Positions 1 through 8,236 are shown, numbered from the stretch's first letter. The stretch: DNA of 19,220 nucleotides from Bacillota bacterium (GCA_023392535.1 JAEVYY010000022.1:1-19220), one strand, 5' to 3'. Made by a program: numbers and translations. The notes: generated from the letters alone by a model not told the origin.

Positions 1-11
1 CAGCTGTATGA

Positions 12-350
12 TGCCGCTGGTATTTAGAGCATGTATTGTATGCTCTTATATACCACTGCGGCAAAATCCAAGCGGAAGCGTGCTGTGAATGAACTATGTT
101 GTGCATCCATTTTATCGAAAACCAGAAAGTGCAAATGGATACCTTCATGCTCTTATATACCACTGCGGCAAAATCCAAGCGGAAGCGTGCTGTGAATGAA
201 CTATGTTGTGCATCCATTTTATCGAAAACCAGAAAGTGCAAATGGATACCATCATGCTCTTATATACCACTGCGGCTTAAATCCAAGCGTAAGCGTGTTG
301 CGAATGAACTAAGTTGTGCATCCATCTTCAAAACCTAAAAGTGCAAATCT
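12..350. repeat. Tandem array of a 107-bp intergenic repeat with an inverted partial copy at its left edge
   Basis: Units begin at 40, 147 and 254 (each starts ATGCTCTTATATACC). The first two are almost identical, differing by about one base near the end. The third has a one-base insertion, several substitutions and a degenerate end near 350. Each of the first two units contains an inverted pair, ATCCATTT (105-112, 212-219) and AAATGGAT (133-140, 240-247), able to form a small hairpin. Bases 12-32 are an imperfect reverse complement of the first 24 bases of the unit (40-63) across a 7-base loop, so the array begins with a head-to-head palindrome. The period is not a multiple of three, and the reading frame that crosses the array shows no protein-like pattern. 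I read it as non-coding. The same family recurs inverted at the right end of the window. Confidence 0.9.
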
Positions 351-383
351 ACTATTGAAAGAAACGAATAAATATGTAATAAT

Positions 384-412
384 TTTATGGGTATGTCTAT
401 GAATGGTATAAT
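384..412 (+). promoter_or_regulatory. Probable pyrF promoter (extended -10)
   Basis: TGGTATAAT at 404-412 is a full extended -10 element. A weak -35 (TTTATG, 384-389) lies 17 bases upstream of the hexamer. Transcription would start near 419, giving a leader of about 28 bases with the GGAAAAGGA ribosome binding site before the ATG at 447. The -35 is poor, so the extended -10 carries the call. Confidence 0.55.
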
Positions 413-446
413 TATAGAAGAAATAGGAAAAGGAAAAGGAAACTAT

Positions 447-1376
447 ATGATTAATAAACTTGTGCATAAAATCCAGAAGACTGATGCTCCAATCGTTGTG
501 GGACTTGACCCAATGTTACAGTATATTCCAAAACAGGTTAAAAGGAAAGCCTTTGAGGAATTTGGAGAGACGCTGGAAGGTGCGGCAGAAGCCATCTGGC
601 AATTCAATAAGGCGATTATAGATACTACGTTTGATTTGATTCCAGCAGTAAAGCCACAGATTGCCATGTATGAACAGTTTGGGATACCAGGACTCATCTC
701 ATTTCAAAAAACGGTCGATTATTGTAAAGAGAAAGATTTGGTCGTCATAGGTGATATCAAGCGTGGTGACATTGGTTCTACATCAGCCGCTTATGCGGCT
801 GGGCATCTGGGGAAGGTACAGGTGGGTTCTAAACAGTATTATAGTTTCAATGAAGATTTTGCTACGGTGAATCCATATTTGGGTTCGGATGGAGTAAATC
901 CTTTTATAGATGTGTGTAAGATAGAAAAAAAAGGTCTTTTTATCCTCGTTAAGACCTCGAATCCAAGCAGCGGTGAATTTCAGGACAAACTCATAGATGG
1001 GAAACCATTATATGAAATAGTCGGTGAAAAAGTAGCTGAGTGGGGTGAGAGTCACATGGGTGATTCCTATAGCTATATAGGTGCCGTCGTAGGAGCGACT
1101 TATCCGGAAATGGGAAAAGTACTTCGGAAAATTATGCAGAAAACCTACATTTTAGTGCCTGGGTATGGAGCACAAGGGGGAAAAGGAGAAGATCTAGTGC
1201 ATTTTTTCAACAAAGACGGCCTAGGTGCCATCATAAATTCCTCGAGAGGAATCATTGCAGCTTATCAAGAGGAAAAATATACTTCTTTTGGGGCAGATCA
1301 TTTCGCAGATGCTTCCAGACAGGCAGTGATCGATATGCAAAAAGATATTGCAACAGCTTTAAGGAATCATAAATAA
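447..1376 (+). CDS. pyrF: Orotidine 5'-phosphate decarboxylase, type 2
   Basis: PyrF decarboxylates OMP to UMP, the last step of de novo pyrimidine synthesis, in the cytoplasm. The product from this start is 309 residues, as expected for the longer type-2 family. Visible motifs are VGLDP near the N-terminus (Asp21), PAVKPQ with Lys69, and the catalytic GDIKRGDIGS segment at 102-111 carrying the Asp-Lys-Asp charge network, followed by NPYLGSDG. The frame is open back to an ATG at 387, but I chose 447. It has a GGAAAAGGA site 6 bases upstream, homologues of this type begin MIN.L, and the likely promoter lies inside the longer version. pyrE follows after 26 bases, so the two are almost certainly cotranscribed. 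No pyrimidine attenuator or PyrR-type leader is seen. Confidence 0.95.
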   Translation: MINKLVHKIQKTDAPIVVGLDPMLQYIPKQVKRKAFEEFGETLEGAAEAIWQFNKAIIDTTFDLIPAVKPQIAMYEQFGIPGLISFQKTVDYCKEKDLVVIGDIKRGDIGSTSAAYAAGHLGKVQVGSKQYYSFNEDFATVNPYLGSDGVNPFIDVCKIEKKGLFILVKTSNPSSGEFQDKLIDGKPLYEIVGEKVAEWGESHMGDSYSYIGAVVGATYPEMGKVLRKIMQKTYILVPGYGAQGGKGEDLVHFFNKDGLGAIINSSRGIIAAYQEEKYTSFGADHFADASRQAVIDMQKDIATALRNHK

Positions 1377-1402
1377 GCTAAGATGACAGACAGGAGCGAA
1401 AA

Positions 1403-2077
1403 ATGGAACAGTATAAACAAGAATTTATTGAATTTATGGTGGATAGCAAAGTTCTAAAGTTTGGTGAATTCACTTTAAAAAGTGGAAGAAAATCCCCCTT
1501 TTTTATGAATGCGGGTTCTTATGTAACAGGAACTCAACTTCATAAATTAGGTGAGTATTATGCAAAAGCAATACACGATAATTACGGAGAAGACTTTGAT
1601 GTATTATTCGGGCCAGCCTATAAGGGAATTCCGCTCTGTGTGGCTACAACAATTGCATATGGCGAATTGTATGGTAAAGATATTAAATACTGCTCGAACA
1701 GAAAAGAAGTAAAAGATCATGGTGACACCGGTATATTACTAGGTAGTCCAATTAAAGAAGGAGATAAAGTTGTTATTATAGAGGATGTTACGACATCAGG
1801 AAAATCAATCGAAGAGACGGTTCCAATTATCAGGGCGCAGGCAGACTGTGAGATTTTGGGTTTGATGGTATCGTTAAATCGCTGTGAACGCGGTAAAGGT
1901 GAGAAAAGTGCTTTAGATGAAATCAAAGAGATCTATCATTTTGATACAAATGCCATCGTAACAATGGAAGAGGTAGTGGAACATCTTTATAACAGGCCAT
2001 ATAAAGGAAATATCTTTATTGATCAAAAGATGAAGATAGCAATGGAAGCATATTATTCTGAATATGGTGTAAAGTAA
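1403..2077 (+). CDS. pyrE: Orotate phosphoribosyltransferase
   Basis: PyrE transfers ribose 5-phosphate from PRPP to orotate, making OMP, the substrate of the PyrF encoded just upstream. The 224-residue length is normal. The PRPP-binding signature VVIIEDVTTSGKS lies at about 123-135. The family motif LFGPAYKGIP is at 68-77, and the lysine- and arginine-rich flexible loop NRKEVKDHGDTG at 99-110. The start has a CAGGAG ribosome binding site at 1391-1396. The pyrF-pyrE pair stands without pyrK, pyrD, pyrB or pyrC in this window. No terminator is visible after the stop, and the next small gene begins 44 bases later, so read-through into the membrane and peptidase genes is likely. Confidence 0.96.
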   Translation: MEQYKQEFIEFMVDSKVLKFGEFTLKSGRKSPFFMNAGSYVTGTQLHKLGEYYAKAIHDNYGEDFDVLFGPAYKGIPLCVATTIAYGELYGKDIKYCSNRKEVKDHGDTGILLGSPIKEGDKVVIIEDVTTSGKSIEETVPIIRAQADCEILGLMVSLNRCERGKGEKSALDEIKEIYHFDTNAIVTMEEVVEHLYNRPYKGNIFIDQKMKIAMEAYYSEYGVK

Positions 2078-2121
2078 AAGGTAATAAGATTTGTAAATCA
2101 ATATGGGATGGAGGTGTTTAC

Positions 2122-2274
2122 ATGGAAGAAAAAATCTATAAAACGATGGGGAGAACTGGAGCATGGAATATTGTTCTTGGTATTATTTTAATCGTTGTAG
2201 GATTAACAAGTGGTATCTTATTACTGATCAGTGGTGGTAGGTTATTAGTGTCAAAAAGTAAAATTATATTTTAG
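2122..2274 (+). CDS. Small single-span membrane protein (50 residues), function unknown
   Basis: This short frame encodes 50 residues. It is supported by a near-perfect GGAGGTG ribosome binding site (2110-2116) 5 bases before the ATG, and by its position between two cotranscribed genes. The N-terminus is charged (MEEKIYKTMGRTG). A hydrophobic segment follows at about residues 16-38 with several glycines (a WNIVLGIILIVVG-type run), then a short basic tail (SKSKIIF). I recall similar glycine-rich one-span peptides in Lachnospiraceae, where they are unnamed; this is from memory, not a search. No catalytic or binding motif is visible. It sits 44 bases after pyrE and 29 bases before a second small membrane protein, so a shared membrane role is possible but unproven. 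Confidence 0.72.
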   Translation: MEEKIYKTMGRTGAWNIVLGIILIVVGLTSGILLLISGGRLLVSKSKIIF

Positions 2275-2303
2275 AAAAGCACTTTAAGTAGGAGAGACAG
2301 TGG

Positions 2304-2627
2304 ATGAATCATAAATCAAATTATATATTTACCAATAAGAATCATCCAGAAAAAGGAATTATGTCAACAGTTTTAGGCGTTATTTCAATGACGTCTATTT
2401 GGATTGCCATTTATTTGACATTTCAGAATAAAGGACAGGCAGAATTCAGATACGGATCCGTGATTTTCTTAACTATGATATTTTCTTTTATAGGGATAGG
2501 ACTTGGAGTATCTTCCCGGATGGAAAAAGATAGATTCTATTTCTTCTCCTACACGGGAATTGTTTTTAATATGTTATCATTGGCAGCAATTAGTTTTATT
2601 TTATATGCAGGAGCTTATGGACTATGA
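2304..2627 (+). CDS. Small membrane protein, DUF6142-like
   Basis: The 107-residue product has three clear hydrophobic segments at roughly 20-40, 51-70 and 79-101. A short cytoplasmic-looking N-terminus contains FTNKNHPEKGI, and the protein ends in YAGAYGL. The overall pattern resembles the DUF6142 family of small Clostridial membrane proteins, but I assign this from memory and it needs a profile search. AGGAGAG (2290-2296) provides the ribosome binding site 7 bases upstream of the ATG. The stop codon overlaps the start of the downstream peptidase gene in an ATGA arrangement, which implies translational coupling. The function is unknown. Its coupling to a metallopeptidase suggests it may work with or regulate that enzyme. 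Confidence 0.82.
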   Translation: MNHKSNYIFTNKNHPEKGIMSTVLGVISMTSIWIAIYLTFQNKGQAEFRYGSVIFLTMIFSFIGIGLGVSSRMEKDRFYFFSYTGIVFNMLSLAAISFILYAGAYGL

Positions 2628-4678
2628 TGGATGAACGTTATGAATTGAGCATTGGAAGAATAAGAGAAATGATTACGGAAGAAGTATTGACAGAGCCTTA
2701 TACTGTTTATTTTTGTACGGTGGCAAAGTTTCTGATTTTGATAGATGAGCTCTATCGGGAAATTGCGGATGGAACTTTTAGAGAAAAGTCATTAAGTGAA
2801 TTACAAGAGAAAAATAAAGAGTTATATCAGGATATTTTATCGGGATCCTATGCTGCAAGTTATGCCAATCCTGATTATGCTTCAACATGTTTAGGAGAAG
2901 AATACGGACCGCTCTTTTCGTTCCTGTATACAGAAATGAGAAGCTTAATTGTGTATGCATATGAACAAAAAGAATTTGATATGATCATTCGCTTGGAGCT
3001 TTTTTTAGAACTATATCATACATTTACCTATACATGGACGGAGGAGCATATCATACCGACCTACAAAGTGATCCGTGATATCGTTTATTGGTTTGTCAGT
3101 GATTATTCAGAGCCAGCCATGGAACAGCGCATGAAAGAACAATTGGATCCAACCGAGCAGTTTGCAGTAGAGCTCATAATGAAAAGCAATTTGTCTGATA
3201 TTAGGTACTTGTATTATTTTGGCGAATTTATTACGGAAAATCAGCTTATAACGGCACGTCATCTGAATGGGATGTCAGAAGAACAGATTCGTAGGATTGC
3301 AGATACCTATACAGAGGGATTTCGTATGGGGTTTGTAAATGGTAATAAGGATCTATCTAAGAAAAAAGTTGTGAACATTCGTTACAGCCTCGGATTTGAA
3401 CGTGTGATAAGACAGGCGATTCTGAATTTTCGCCAGATGGGATTGGAACCAACCATTTATCGTGCTGGGGTGTCCGTGTTCACCAAGCGGAGTAATCTGA
3501 AAATTGGTTATTATGGAGCCATCGCAAATAAACAATTTGAGTATGACCATAAAGAGGATGAGGCACTTTTTCTGGATAAAATGCTGATAAACCGTAAGCT
3601 TGAGATAATGAAAGAAACTTATGAGCTGGAACGTGAGTGGGCCGAGTTACATGCGGGGCCTGCCTGTATGGAAGTATTTGGTGAAATACCATTTAATCCG
3701 CTCAGCAAGGTAACTGTCTGTAAATTGTCCAAGGAGCAACAAAAATTATCGGTAGAATATACTTCAAAGTCTGCTGGCATCATGAATGAATATATAAAAG
3801 GGGAAGAAAGAAGTTTCACAATCATTGCATTTCCAATACCAGAAATTGGCGAGCGATATAAGGAGATTTTTGATGAAGTAGTTCGGATCAATACATTAGA
3901 TTATAAATTGTATCAGAAGATCCAGCAAATTATGATTGATACACTAGATAAAGCCGAATATGTCACCGTTAAGGGAGGAGAGGGAAACAGAACAAATCTG
4001 AATCTTTATTTGCATGAGCTGTCAGATCCTTCCACCGAAACTATATTTGAAAATTGTGTGGCGGACGTAAATATTCCCGTAGGAGAAGTCTTCACTTCAC
4101 CAAGATTAAAAGGAACGAACGGAACATTGCATGTCAGTAAGGTGTATTTAGGAGAGCTGGAATATAAGGATTTGGAAATGAATTTTCAGGATGGTATGAT
4201 TGTATCTTACTCCTGTCAGAATTTTAATACAGAGAAAGAAAACAGAAAGTATATCAAGGACAATGTATTATTTCATCATGAAACATTACCGATAGGTGAA
4301 TTTGCAATTGGTACCAATACGACGGCATATGTGGTCGCAAAAAAATATGGGATTGCAGATAAACTGCCAATCCTGATTGCGGAAAAGATGGGACCTCACT
4401 TTGCGGTCGGTGATACTTGTTATTCGCATTCAGAAGATGTGGCAGTGTATAACCCAAATGGGAAAGAAATCGTGGCAAAAGATAATGAGATTTCGATCTT
4501 GCGGAGAAACGATACTGGAAAGGCCTATTTTAACTGTCATACGGATATTACGATACCTTATGATGAATTGGCGAGTCTGAACGCAGTAACAAAAGAGGGT
4601 GAAATACTTCCTATTATCGAAAAAGGACGTTTTGTACTGGCAGGATGTGAGCAATTAAATGAGCCTTTTACTACGTAG
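2624..4678 (+). CDS. M29-type metallo-aminopeptidase with a long N-terminal extension
   Basis: The 684-residue product has a C-terminal part, about residues 250-684, that matches the thermophilic aminopeptidase family M29 (AmpS/AmpT), which removes N-terminal amino acids from peptides using two metal ions. All expected metal-ligand positions can be placed: Glu488 in VGEVFTSP, Glu559 in IGEFAIGTN, His592 in MGPHFAVG, a candidate tyrosine at 600, and His639 with Asp641 in CHTD. Typical M29 enzymes are about 400-415 residues. The extra 240 or so N-terminal residues are predicted by eye to be helical and charged, with no motif I recognise. No signal peptide or membrane segment is seen, so a cytoplasmic location is likely. 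The start overlaps the previous stop by four bases; a second ATG follows immediately at 2627. Substrate range is unknown. Confidence 0.82.
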   Translation: MMDERYELSIGRIREMITEEVLTEPYTVYFCTVAKFLILIDELYREIADGTFREKSLSELQEKNKELYQDILSGSYAASYANPDYASTCLGEEYGPLFSFLYTEMRSLIVYAYEQKEFDMIIRLELFLELYHTFTYTWTEEHIIPTYKVIRDIVYWFVSDYSEPAMEQRMKEQLDPTEQFAVELIMKSNLSDIRYLYYFGEFITENQLITARHLNGMSEEQIRRIADTYTEGFRMGFVNGNKDLSKKKVVNIRYSLGFERVIRQAILNFRQMGLEPTIYRAGVSVFTKRSNLKIGYYGAIANKQFEYDHKEDEALFLDKMLINRKLEIMKETYELEREWAELHAGPACMEVFGEIPFNPLSKVTVCKLSKEQQKLSVEYTSKSAGIMNEYIKGEERSFTIIAFPIPEIGERYKEIFDEVVRINTLDYKLYQKIQQIMIDTLDKAEYVTVKGGEGNRTNLNLYLHELSDPSTETIFENCVADVNIPVGEVFTSPRLKGTNGTLHVSKVYLGELEYKDLEMNFQDGMIVSYSCQNFNTEKENRKYIKDNVLFHHETLPIGEFAIGTNTTAYVVAKKYGIADKLPILIAEKMGPHFAVGDTCYSHSEDVAVYNPNGKEIVAKDNEISILRRNDTGKAYFNCHTDITIPYDELASLNAVTKEGEILPIIEKGRFVLAGCEQLNEPFTT

Positions 4679-4705
4679 ATAGATACTAAGTGAAGTAAGT
4701 TGTGG

Positions 4706-4734
4706 TTGACGCACAAATTTTATATTTGTAAACT
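4706..4734 (+). promoter_or_regulatory. Probable promoter of the purine gene run
   Basis: TTGACG (4706-4711) and TAAACT (4729-4734) are separated by 17 bases. Transcription would begin near 4741, leaving a leader of about 30 bases. That is too short for a purine or PRPP riboswitch, so control by a repressor or growth-rate control is more likely. No hairpin terminator is visible between the upstream stop codon and this promoter. Confidence 0.55.
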
Positions 4735-4770
4735 ATTAAAAGAGATATACAAAATGAGGAGGAACAGAAA

Positions 4771-5271
4771 ATGGCACAGGTAGGAATTGTGATGGGTAGT
4801 GATTCAGATATGCCAATTATGGCAAAGGCGGCTGATATCCTGGAAGAACTTGGGATTTCATATGAGATAAAAATTATATCTGCACATAGAGAACCCGATG
4901 TATTTTTTGAATATGCAAATTCAGCAGAGCAAAAGGGATTCAAAGTTATTATTGCAGGAGCAGGTATGGCAGCGCACCTTCCGGGCATGTGTGCAGCCAT
5001 ATTCCCTATGCCAGTGATTGGTATTCCAATGCATACAACATCGCTTGGAGGGAAGGATTCCCTTTATTCCATCGTACAGATGCCGTCCGGAATTCCTGTC
5101 GCAACGGTTGCTATTAATGGAGGAGCTAATGCAGGGCTCCTTGCTGCTAAGATTCTTGCAACAGCAGATACGGTTTTATTGGAAAAATTAAAAAATTACA
5201 CAACTACACTTAAGAAAAGTGTTCAGAAAAAAGATGCAAGATTACAGGAAGTTGGATATAAAAACTACTAA
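4771..5271 (+). CDS. purE: 5-(carboxyamino)imidazole ribonucleotide mutase / AIR carboxylase PurE
   Basis: PurE makes carboxyaminoimidazole ribonucleotide in de novo purine synthesis. The 166-residue product shows the nucleotide-binding GSDSDM at 9-14, SAHREPD at 37-43 with the expected catalytic His39, the AGAGMAAHLPGM loop at 62-73, and DSLYSIVQMPSGIPVATVAI. These match class I PurE more closely than class II, which would require a PurK to supply N5-CAIR. No purK is in the window. GAGGAGG upstream of the ATG is a strong ribosome binding site. It heads a run with purM, purN and purD; purM starts 27 bases after its stop. The C-terminal tail is lysine-rich (KKSVQKKDARL). Confidence 0.95.
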   Translation: MAQVGIVMGSDSDMPIMAKAADILEELGISYEIKIISAHREPDVFFEYANSAEQKGFKVIIAGAGMAAHLPGMCAAIFPMPVIGIPMHTTSLGGKDSLYSIVQMPSGIPVATVAINGGANAGLLAAKILATADTVLLEKLKNYTTTLKKSVQKKDARLQEVGYKNY

Positions 5272-5298
5272 AAATACAGTTTGGAAAGGAATTAAAAG

Positions 5299-6324
5299 AT
5301 GGATTACAAAAATGCGGGTGTTGATATTGAGGCAGGCTACAGATCAGTAGAACTTATGAAAGAACATGTAAAAGCGACGATGAGACCAGAGGTATTAGGT
5401 GGGCTAGGAGGGTTTTCGGGAGCCTTTTCTATGGAGCGTTTTAAAAACATGGAGAAACCAACTTTAGTATCGGGTACGGATGGTGTAGGTACGAAGCTAA
5501 AATTGGCATTTCTAATGGACAAGCATGATACAATAGGAATCGATTGTGTGGCTATGTGTGTAAATGATATTGCATGTGCAGGCGGTGAACCATTATTTTT
5601 CTTGGACTATATTGCGTGTGGAAAAAATGAACCTGAAAAGATTGCCAATATTGTAAAAGGAGTTGCGGATGGATGTAAGCAGTCGAATGCAGCATTAATT
5701 GGTGGGGAAACGGCAGAGATGCCAGGTTTCTATCCAATCGAAGAGTATGATTTAGCAGGATTTGCGGTAGGCATTGTGGATGAAAAAGATTTGATTACTG
5801 GTAAAACTCTAAAAGAGGGAGATGTGTTAATCGGAATGGCATCATCTGGAGTACATAGCAATGGATTTTCTCTTGTCAGAAAAGTATTTGATATGACAAA
5901 GGAAAGTCTTAATACTTACTATGAAGAGTTAGGAAAAACTCTTGGAGAAGCATTATTGGAGCCAACTAAAATATATGTAAAGGCATTAAGGAGCGTAAAG
6001 GATGCTTCTGTTACAATTAAGGCTTGTAGCCACATTACAGGTGGCGGATTTTATGAAAATATTCCGCGCATGTTACCAGATGGTGTAAATGCGGTCGTTG
6101 ACAAAAATAGCTATCCGGTTCCTGCTATTTTTAAACTGATGCAGCAAAAAGGAAAGATAGCAGATGAGATGATGTACAATACCTACAATATGGGCATCGG
6201 AATGATTCTGGCAGTAGATCAGGAAGATGTTACGGCCACTATACAAGCAATTGAAGCAGCTGGTGAGAAACCATATGTGGTAGGTAAAATTGTAGCAGGT
6301 GAAAAAGGGATCACATTATGCTAA
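5299..6324 (+). CDS. purM: Phosphoribosylformylglycinamidine cyclo-ligase (AIR synthetase)
   Basis: PurM closes the imidazole ring, converting FGAM to AIR with ATP, and its product is the substrate of PurE. The 341-residue length is normal. The diagnostic GTDGVGTK lies at 59-66 and DCVAMCVNDIACAGGEP at 82-98. GGETAEMPGFY and the C-terminal-domain motifs SSGVHSNGFSLVR and HITGGGFYENIPRM are also present and in order. The upstream AAAGGAA element supports the ATG. The last codons overlap the start of purN by seven bases, so the two are translationally coupled. Confidence 0.97.
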   Translation: MDYKNAGVDIEAGYRSVELMKEHVKATMRPEVLGGLGGFSGAFSMERFKNMEKPTLVSGTDGVGTKLKLAFLMDKHDTIGIDCVAMCVNDIACAGGEPLFFLDYIACGKNEPEKIANIVKGVADGCKQSNAALIGGETAEMPGFYPIEEYDLAGFAVGIVDEKDLITGKTLKEGDVLIGMASSGVHSNGFSLVRKVFDMTKESLNTYYEELGKTLGEALLEPTKIYVKALRSVKDASVTIKACSHITGGGFYENIPRMLPDGVNAVVDKNSYPVPAIFKLMQQKGKIADEMMYNTYNMGIGMILAVDQEDVTATIQAIEAAGEKPYVVGKIVAGEKGITLC

Positions 6325-6914
6325 GGATCGTTGTATGTGTATCGGGAGGGGGTACTAATTTACAAGCTATTATGGATGGTATTTCTAAGAATACGATCCG
6401 TAATACACAGATTATCCGTGTAATCAGCAATAATAAAAATGCATTTGGATTAGAAAGAGCAAGGAAAGGTGGAATTGACGCCATATCTATCTCTCCCAAA
6501 GATTTTAATGTGAGGTCTGATTTTAATCATGCCTTGTTAAAAGCGGTGAATGAAGTGAACCCCGATTTAATTGTTCTAGCAGGTTTCTTAGTAGCGATTC
6601 CGGCTGTTATGATTGAAAAATATCCCAATAAGATTATTAACATACATCCGTCCTTAATTCCTTCTTTTTGCGGAGTGGGCTATTATGGAATAAAAGTACA
6701 TGAGGCAGCGCTAAGCCGAGGGGTTAAATATACTGGGGCGACCGTTCATTTTGTAGATGAAGGAACAGATACAGGACCTATTATATTGCAGGAACCAGTG
6801 GCTGTATTAGAAAATGATACTCCAGAAACATTACAAAAACGTGTTATGGAGCAGGCGGAATGGGTTATTTTACCAAAAGCAATTGATATGATCGCAAATG
6901 ATGAATTGAAATAG
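6318..6914 (+). CDS. purN: Phosphoribosylglycinamide formyltransferase
   Basis: PurN transfers a formyl group from 10-formyltetrahydrofolate to GAR, an early step of purine synthesis. The 198-residue product has the N-terminal phosphate-binding loop VSGGGTNLQA. The catalytic residues are Asn108 and His110 in NIHPSLIPSF, and Asp151 in DEGTDTGPII, matching the Asn-His-Asp set of the characterised enzyme. The sequence FCGVGYYG follows the catalytic His, as in other Clostridial forms. The start lies inside the end of purM (seven-base overlap), and purD begins 41 bases after the stop. It is complete and ordinary. Confidence 0.96.
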   Translation: MLRIVVCVSGGGTNLQAIMDGISKNTIRNTQIIRVISNNKNAFGLERARKGGIDAISISPKDFNVRSDFNHALLKAVNEVNPDLIVLAGFLVAIPAVMIEKYPNKIINIHPSLIPSFCGVGYYGIKVHEAALSRGVKYTGATVHFVDEGTDTGPIILQEPVAVLENDTPETLQKRVMEQAEWVILPKAIDMIANDELK

Positions 6915-6955
6915 TTAAGAGCAGAAGCGTGTAACGTACTATAAGGAGTAAGTAA

Positions 6956-8236
6956 ATGAAAGTGTTGATAGTGGGAAGTGGCGGAAGAGAACATGCTATT
7001 GCAACCAGTGTTGCAACAAGTAAAAAGGTAAGTAAGATCTATTGTGCACCGGGAAATGCTGGTATTGCAAAGCTAGCGGAGTGTTTGCCAATTTCGGCAA
7101 TGGAATTTGATAAAATAGTTGCCTTTTCCAAGGAAAAGGAAATTGATTTAGTTATAGTGGGAATGGATGATCCGTTGGTCGGCGGGCTGGTGGATGAATT
7201 GGAGGCAGTTGGAATCCGTGCATTTGGTCCCAGAAAGAACGCAGCGATATTGGAAGGAAGCAAAGCTTTTTCCAAGGATCTGATGAAAAAGTATAACATA
7301 CCAACAGCAGGGTATGAAAATTTTGAAAATGCCAAAGAAGCGCTTGCATATTTAGAAAAAGCAGATTTTCCACTTGTGTTAAAAGCGGATGGATTAGCGC
7401 TTGGAAAAGGTGTACTGATATGTAATACGTTGGAAGAAGCAAAAGATGGTGTGCAATCAATCATGCTAGATAAAAAATTTGGTTCTGCCGGTAACAAACT
7501 AGTGGTAGAAGAATTTATGCAGGGTAGAGAAGTATCAGTATTGTCCTTCGTTGATGGTAAAACAATAAAAACTATGACATCTGCTCAAGATCATAAACGT
7601 GCAAAAGATGGTGACAAAGGCTTAAATACGGGTGGGATGGGTACTTTTTCTCCGAGTCCTTTTTATACAGAAGAGGTCGATGCCTTTTGTAATAAATATG
7701 TATATCAGGCTACTGTTGATGCAATGGCATCGGAGGGTAGAGAATTCAAAGGAATTATCTTTTTTGGACTTATGTTAACTGAAAATGGACCCAAAGTATT
7801 AGAGTACAACGCCAGGTTTGGAGATCCGGAAGCGCAAGTTGTACTTCCGAGGATGAAAAATGATCTTATTGATGTAGTGGAGGCATGTATCGATGGGACA
7901 CTGGATCAAATTGATCTGCAATTTGAAGATAATGCGGCTGTCTGCGTCGTATTGGCATCGGATGGTTATCCGGTTTCTTATAAAAAAGGCTACTTGATAG
8001 AAGGATTTGATAATTTTAAAGGGAAAGATGGATATTATGTATTTCATGCTGGTACTAAAGTGACGGATAAGGGAATCGTTACAGATGGGGGAAGAGTTCT
8101 TGGAGTAACAGCCAAGGGAGCTACCCTGTCGGAAGCAAGGAAGAATGCATATGAAGCAGTTAATTGGATAAATTACGAAAATAAATATATGCGTTACGAT
8201 ATAGGAAAAGCAATTGATGATATCGAGAATGCTTAA
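6956..8236 (+). CDS. purD: Phosphoribosylamine-glycine ligase (GAR synthetase)
   Basis: PurD is an ATP-grasp ligase that joins glycine to phosphoribosylamine, producing the GAR used by PurN. The 426-residue length fits. The N-terminal MKVLIVGSGGREHA motif is followed by the ATP-grasp segment VLKADGLALGKGV, the signature NTGGMG at about 224-229, and the metal-binding NARFGDPEAQ at about 285-294. The C-terminal domain contains VTAKGATLSEARKNAYEA. AAGGAG at 6943-6948 serves as the ribosome binding site. A zinc-ribbon gene follows 43 bases later with no terminator between, so the transcript probably continues. Confidence 0.97.
   Translation: MKVLIVGSGGREHAIATSVATSKKVSKIYCAPGNAGIAKLAECLPISAMEFDKIVAFSKEKEIDLVIVGMDDPLVGGLVDELEAVGIRAFGPRKNAAILEGSKAFSKDLMKKYNIPTAGYENFENAKEALAYLEKADFPLVLKADGLALGKGVLICNTLEEAKDGVQSIMLDKKFGSAGNKLVVEEFMQGREVSVLSFVDGKTIKTMTSAQDHKRAKDGDKGLNTGGMGTFSPSPFYTEEVDAFCNKYVYQATVDAMASEGREFKGIIFFGLMLTENGPKVLEYNARFGDPEAQVVLPRMKNDLIDVVEACIDGTLDQIDLQFEDNAAVCVVLASDGYPVSYKKGYLIEGFDNFKGKDGYYVFHAGTKVTDKGIVTDGGRVLGVTAKGATLSEARKNAYEAVNWINYENKYMRYDIGKAIDDIENA

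Noticed and set aside
96..338. Open frame of 80 codons across the left repeat array
   Set aside because: It simply reads through 107-bp repeats whose period is not a multiple of three, so the same DNA is read in different frames. There is no ribosome binding site or protein-like pattern.
1..350. CRISPR array
   Set aside because: The units are 107 bp and contiguous, without unique spacers alternating with short repeats, and no cas gene is present.
387..446. Twenty-residue N-terminal extension of PyrF
   Set aside because: The predicted promoter lies within it, it has no ribosome binding site, and the ATG at 447 has a good one and matches the family's usual start.
4735..4770. Purine riboswitch upstream of purE
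   Set aside because: The leader after the predicted start is only about 30 bases, too short for a known purine or PRPP riboswitch, and no matching conserved core is seen.
7039..7497. Reverse-strand frame of 152 codons opposite purD
   Set aside because: Shadow of the purD coding sequence: serine- and proline-rich, typical of antisense reading of an AT-rich gene.
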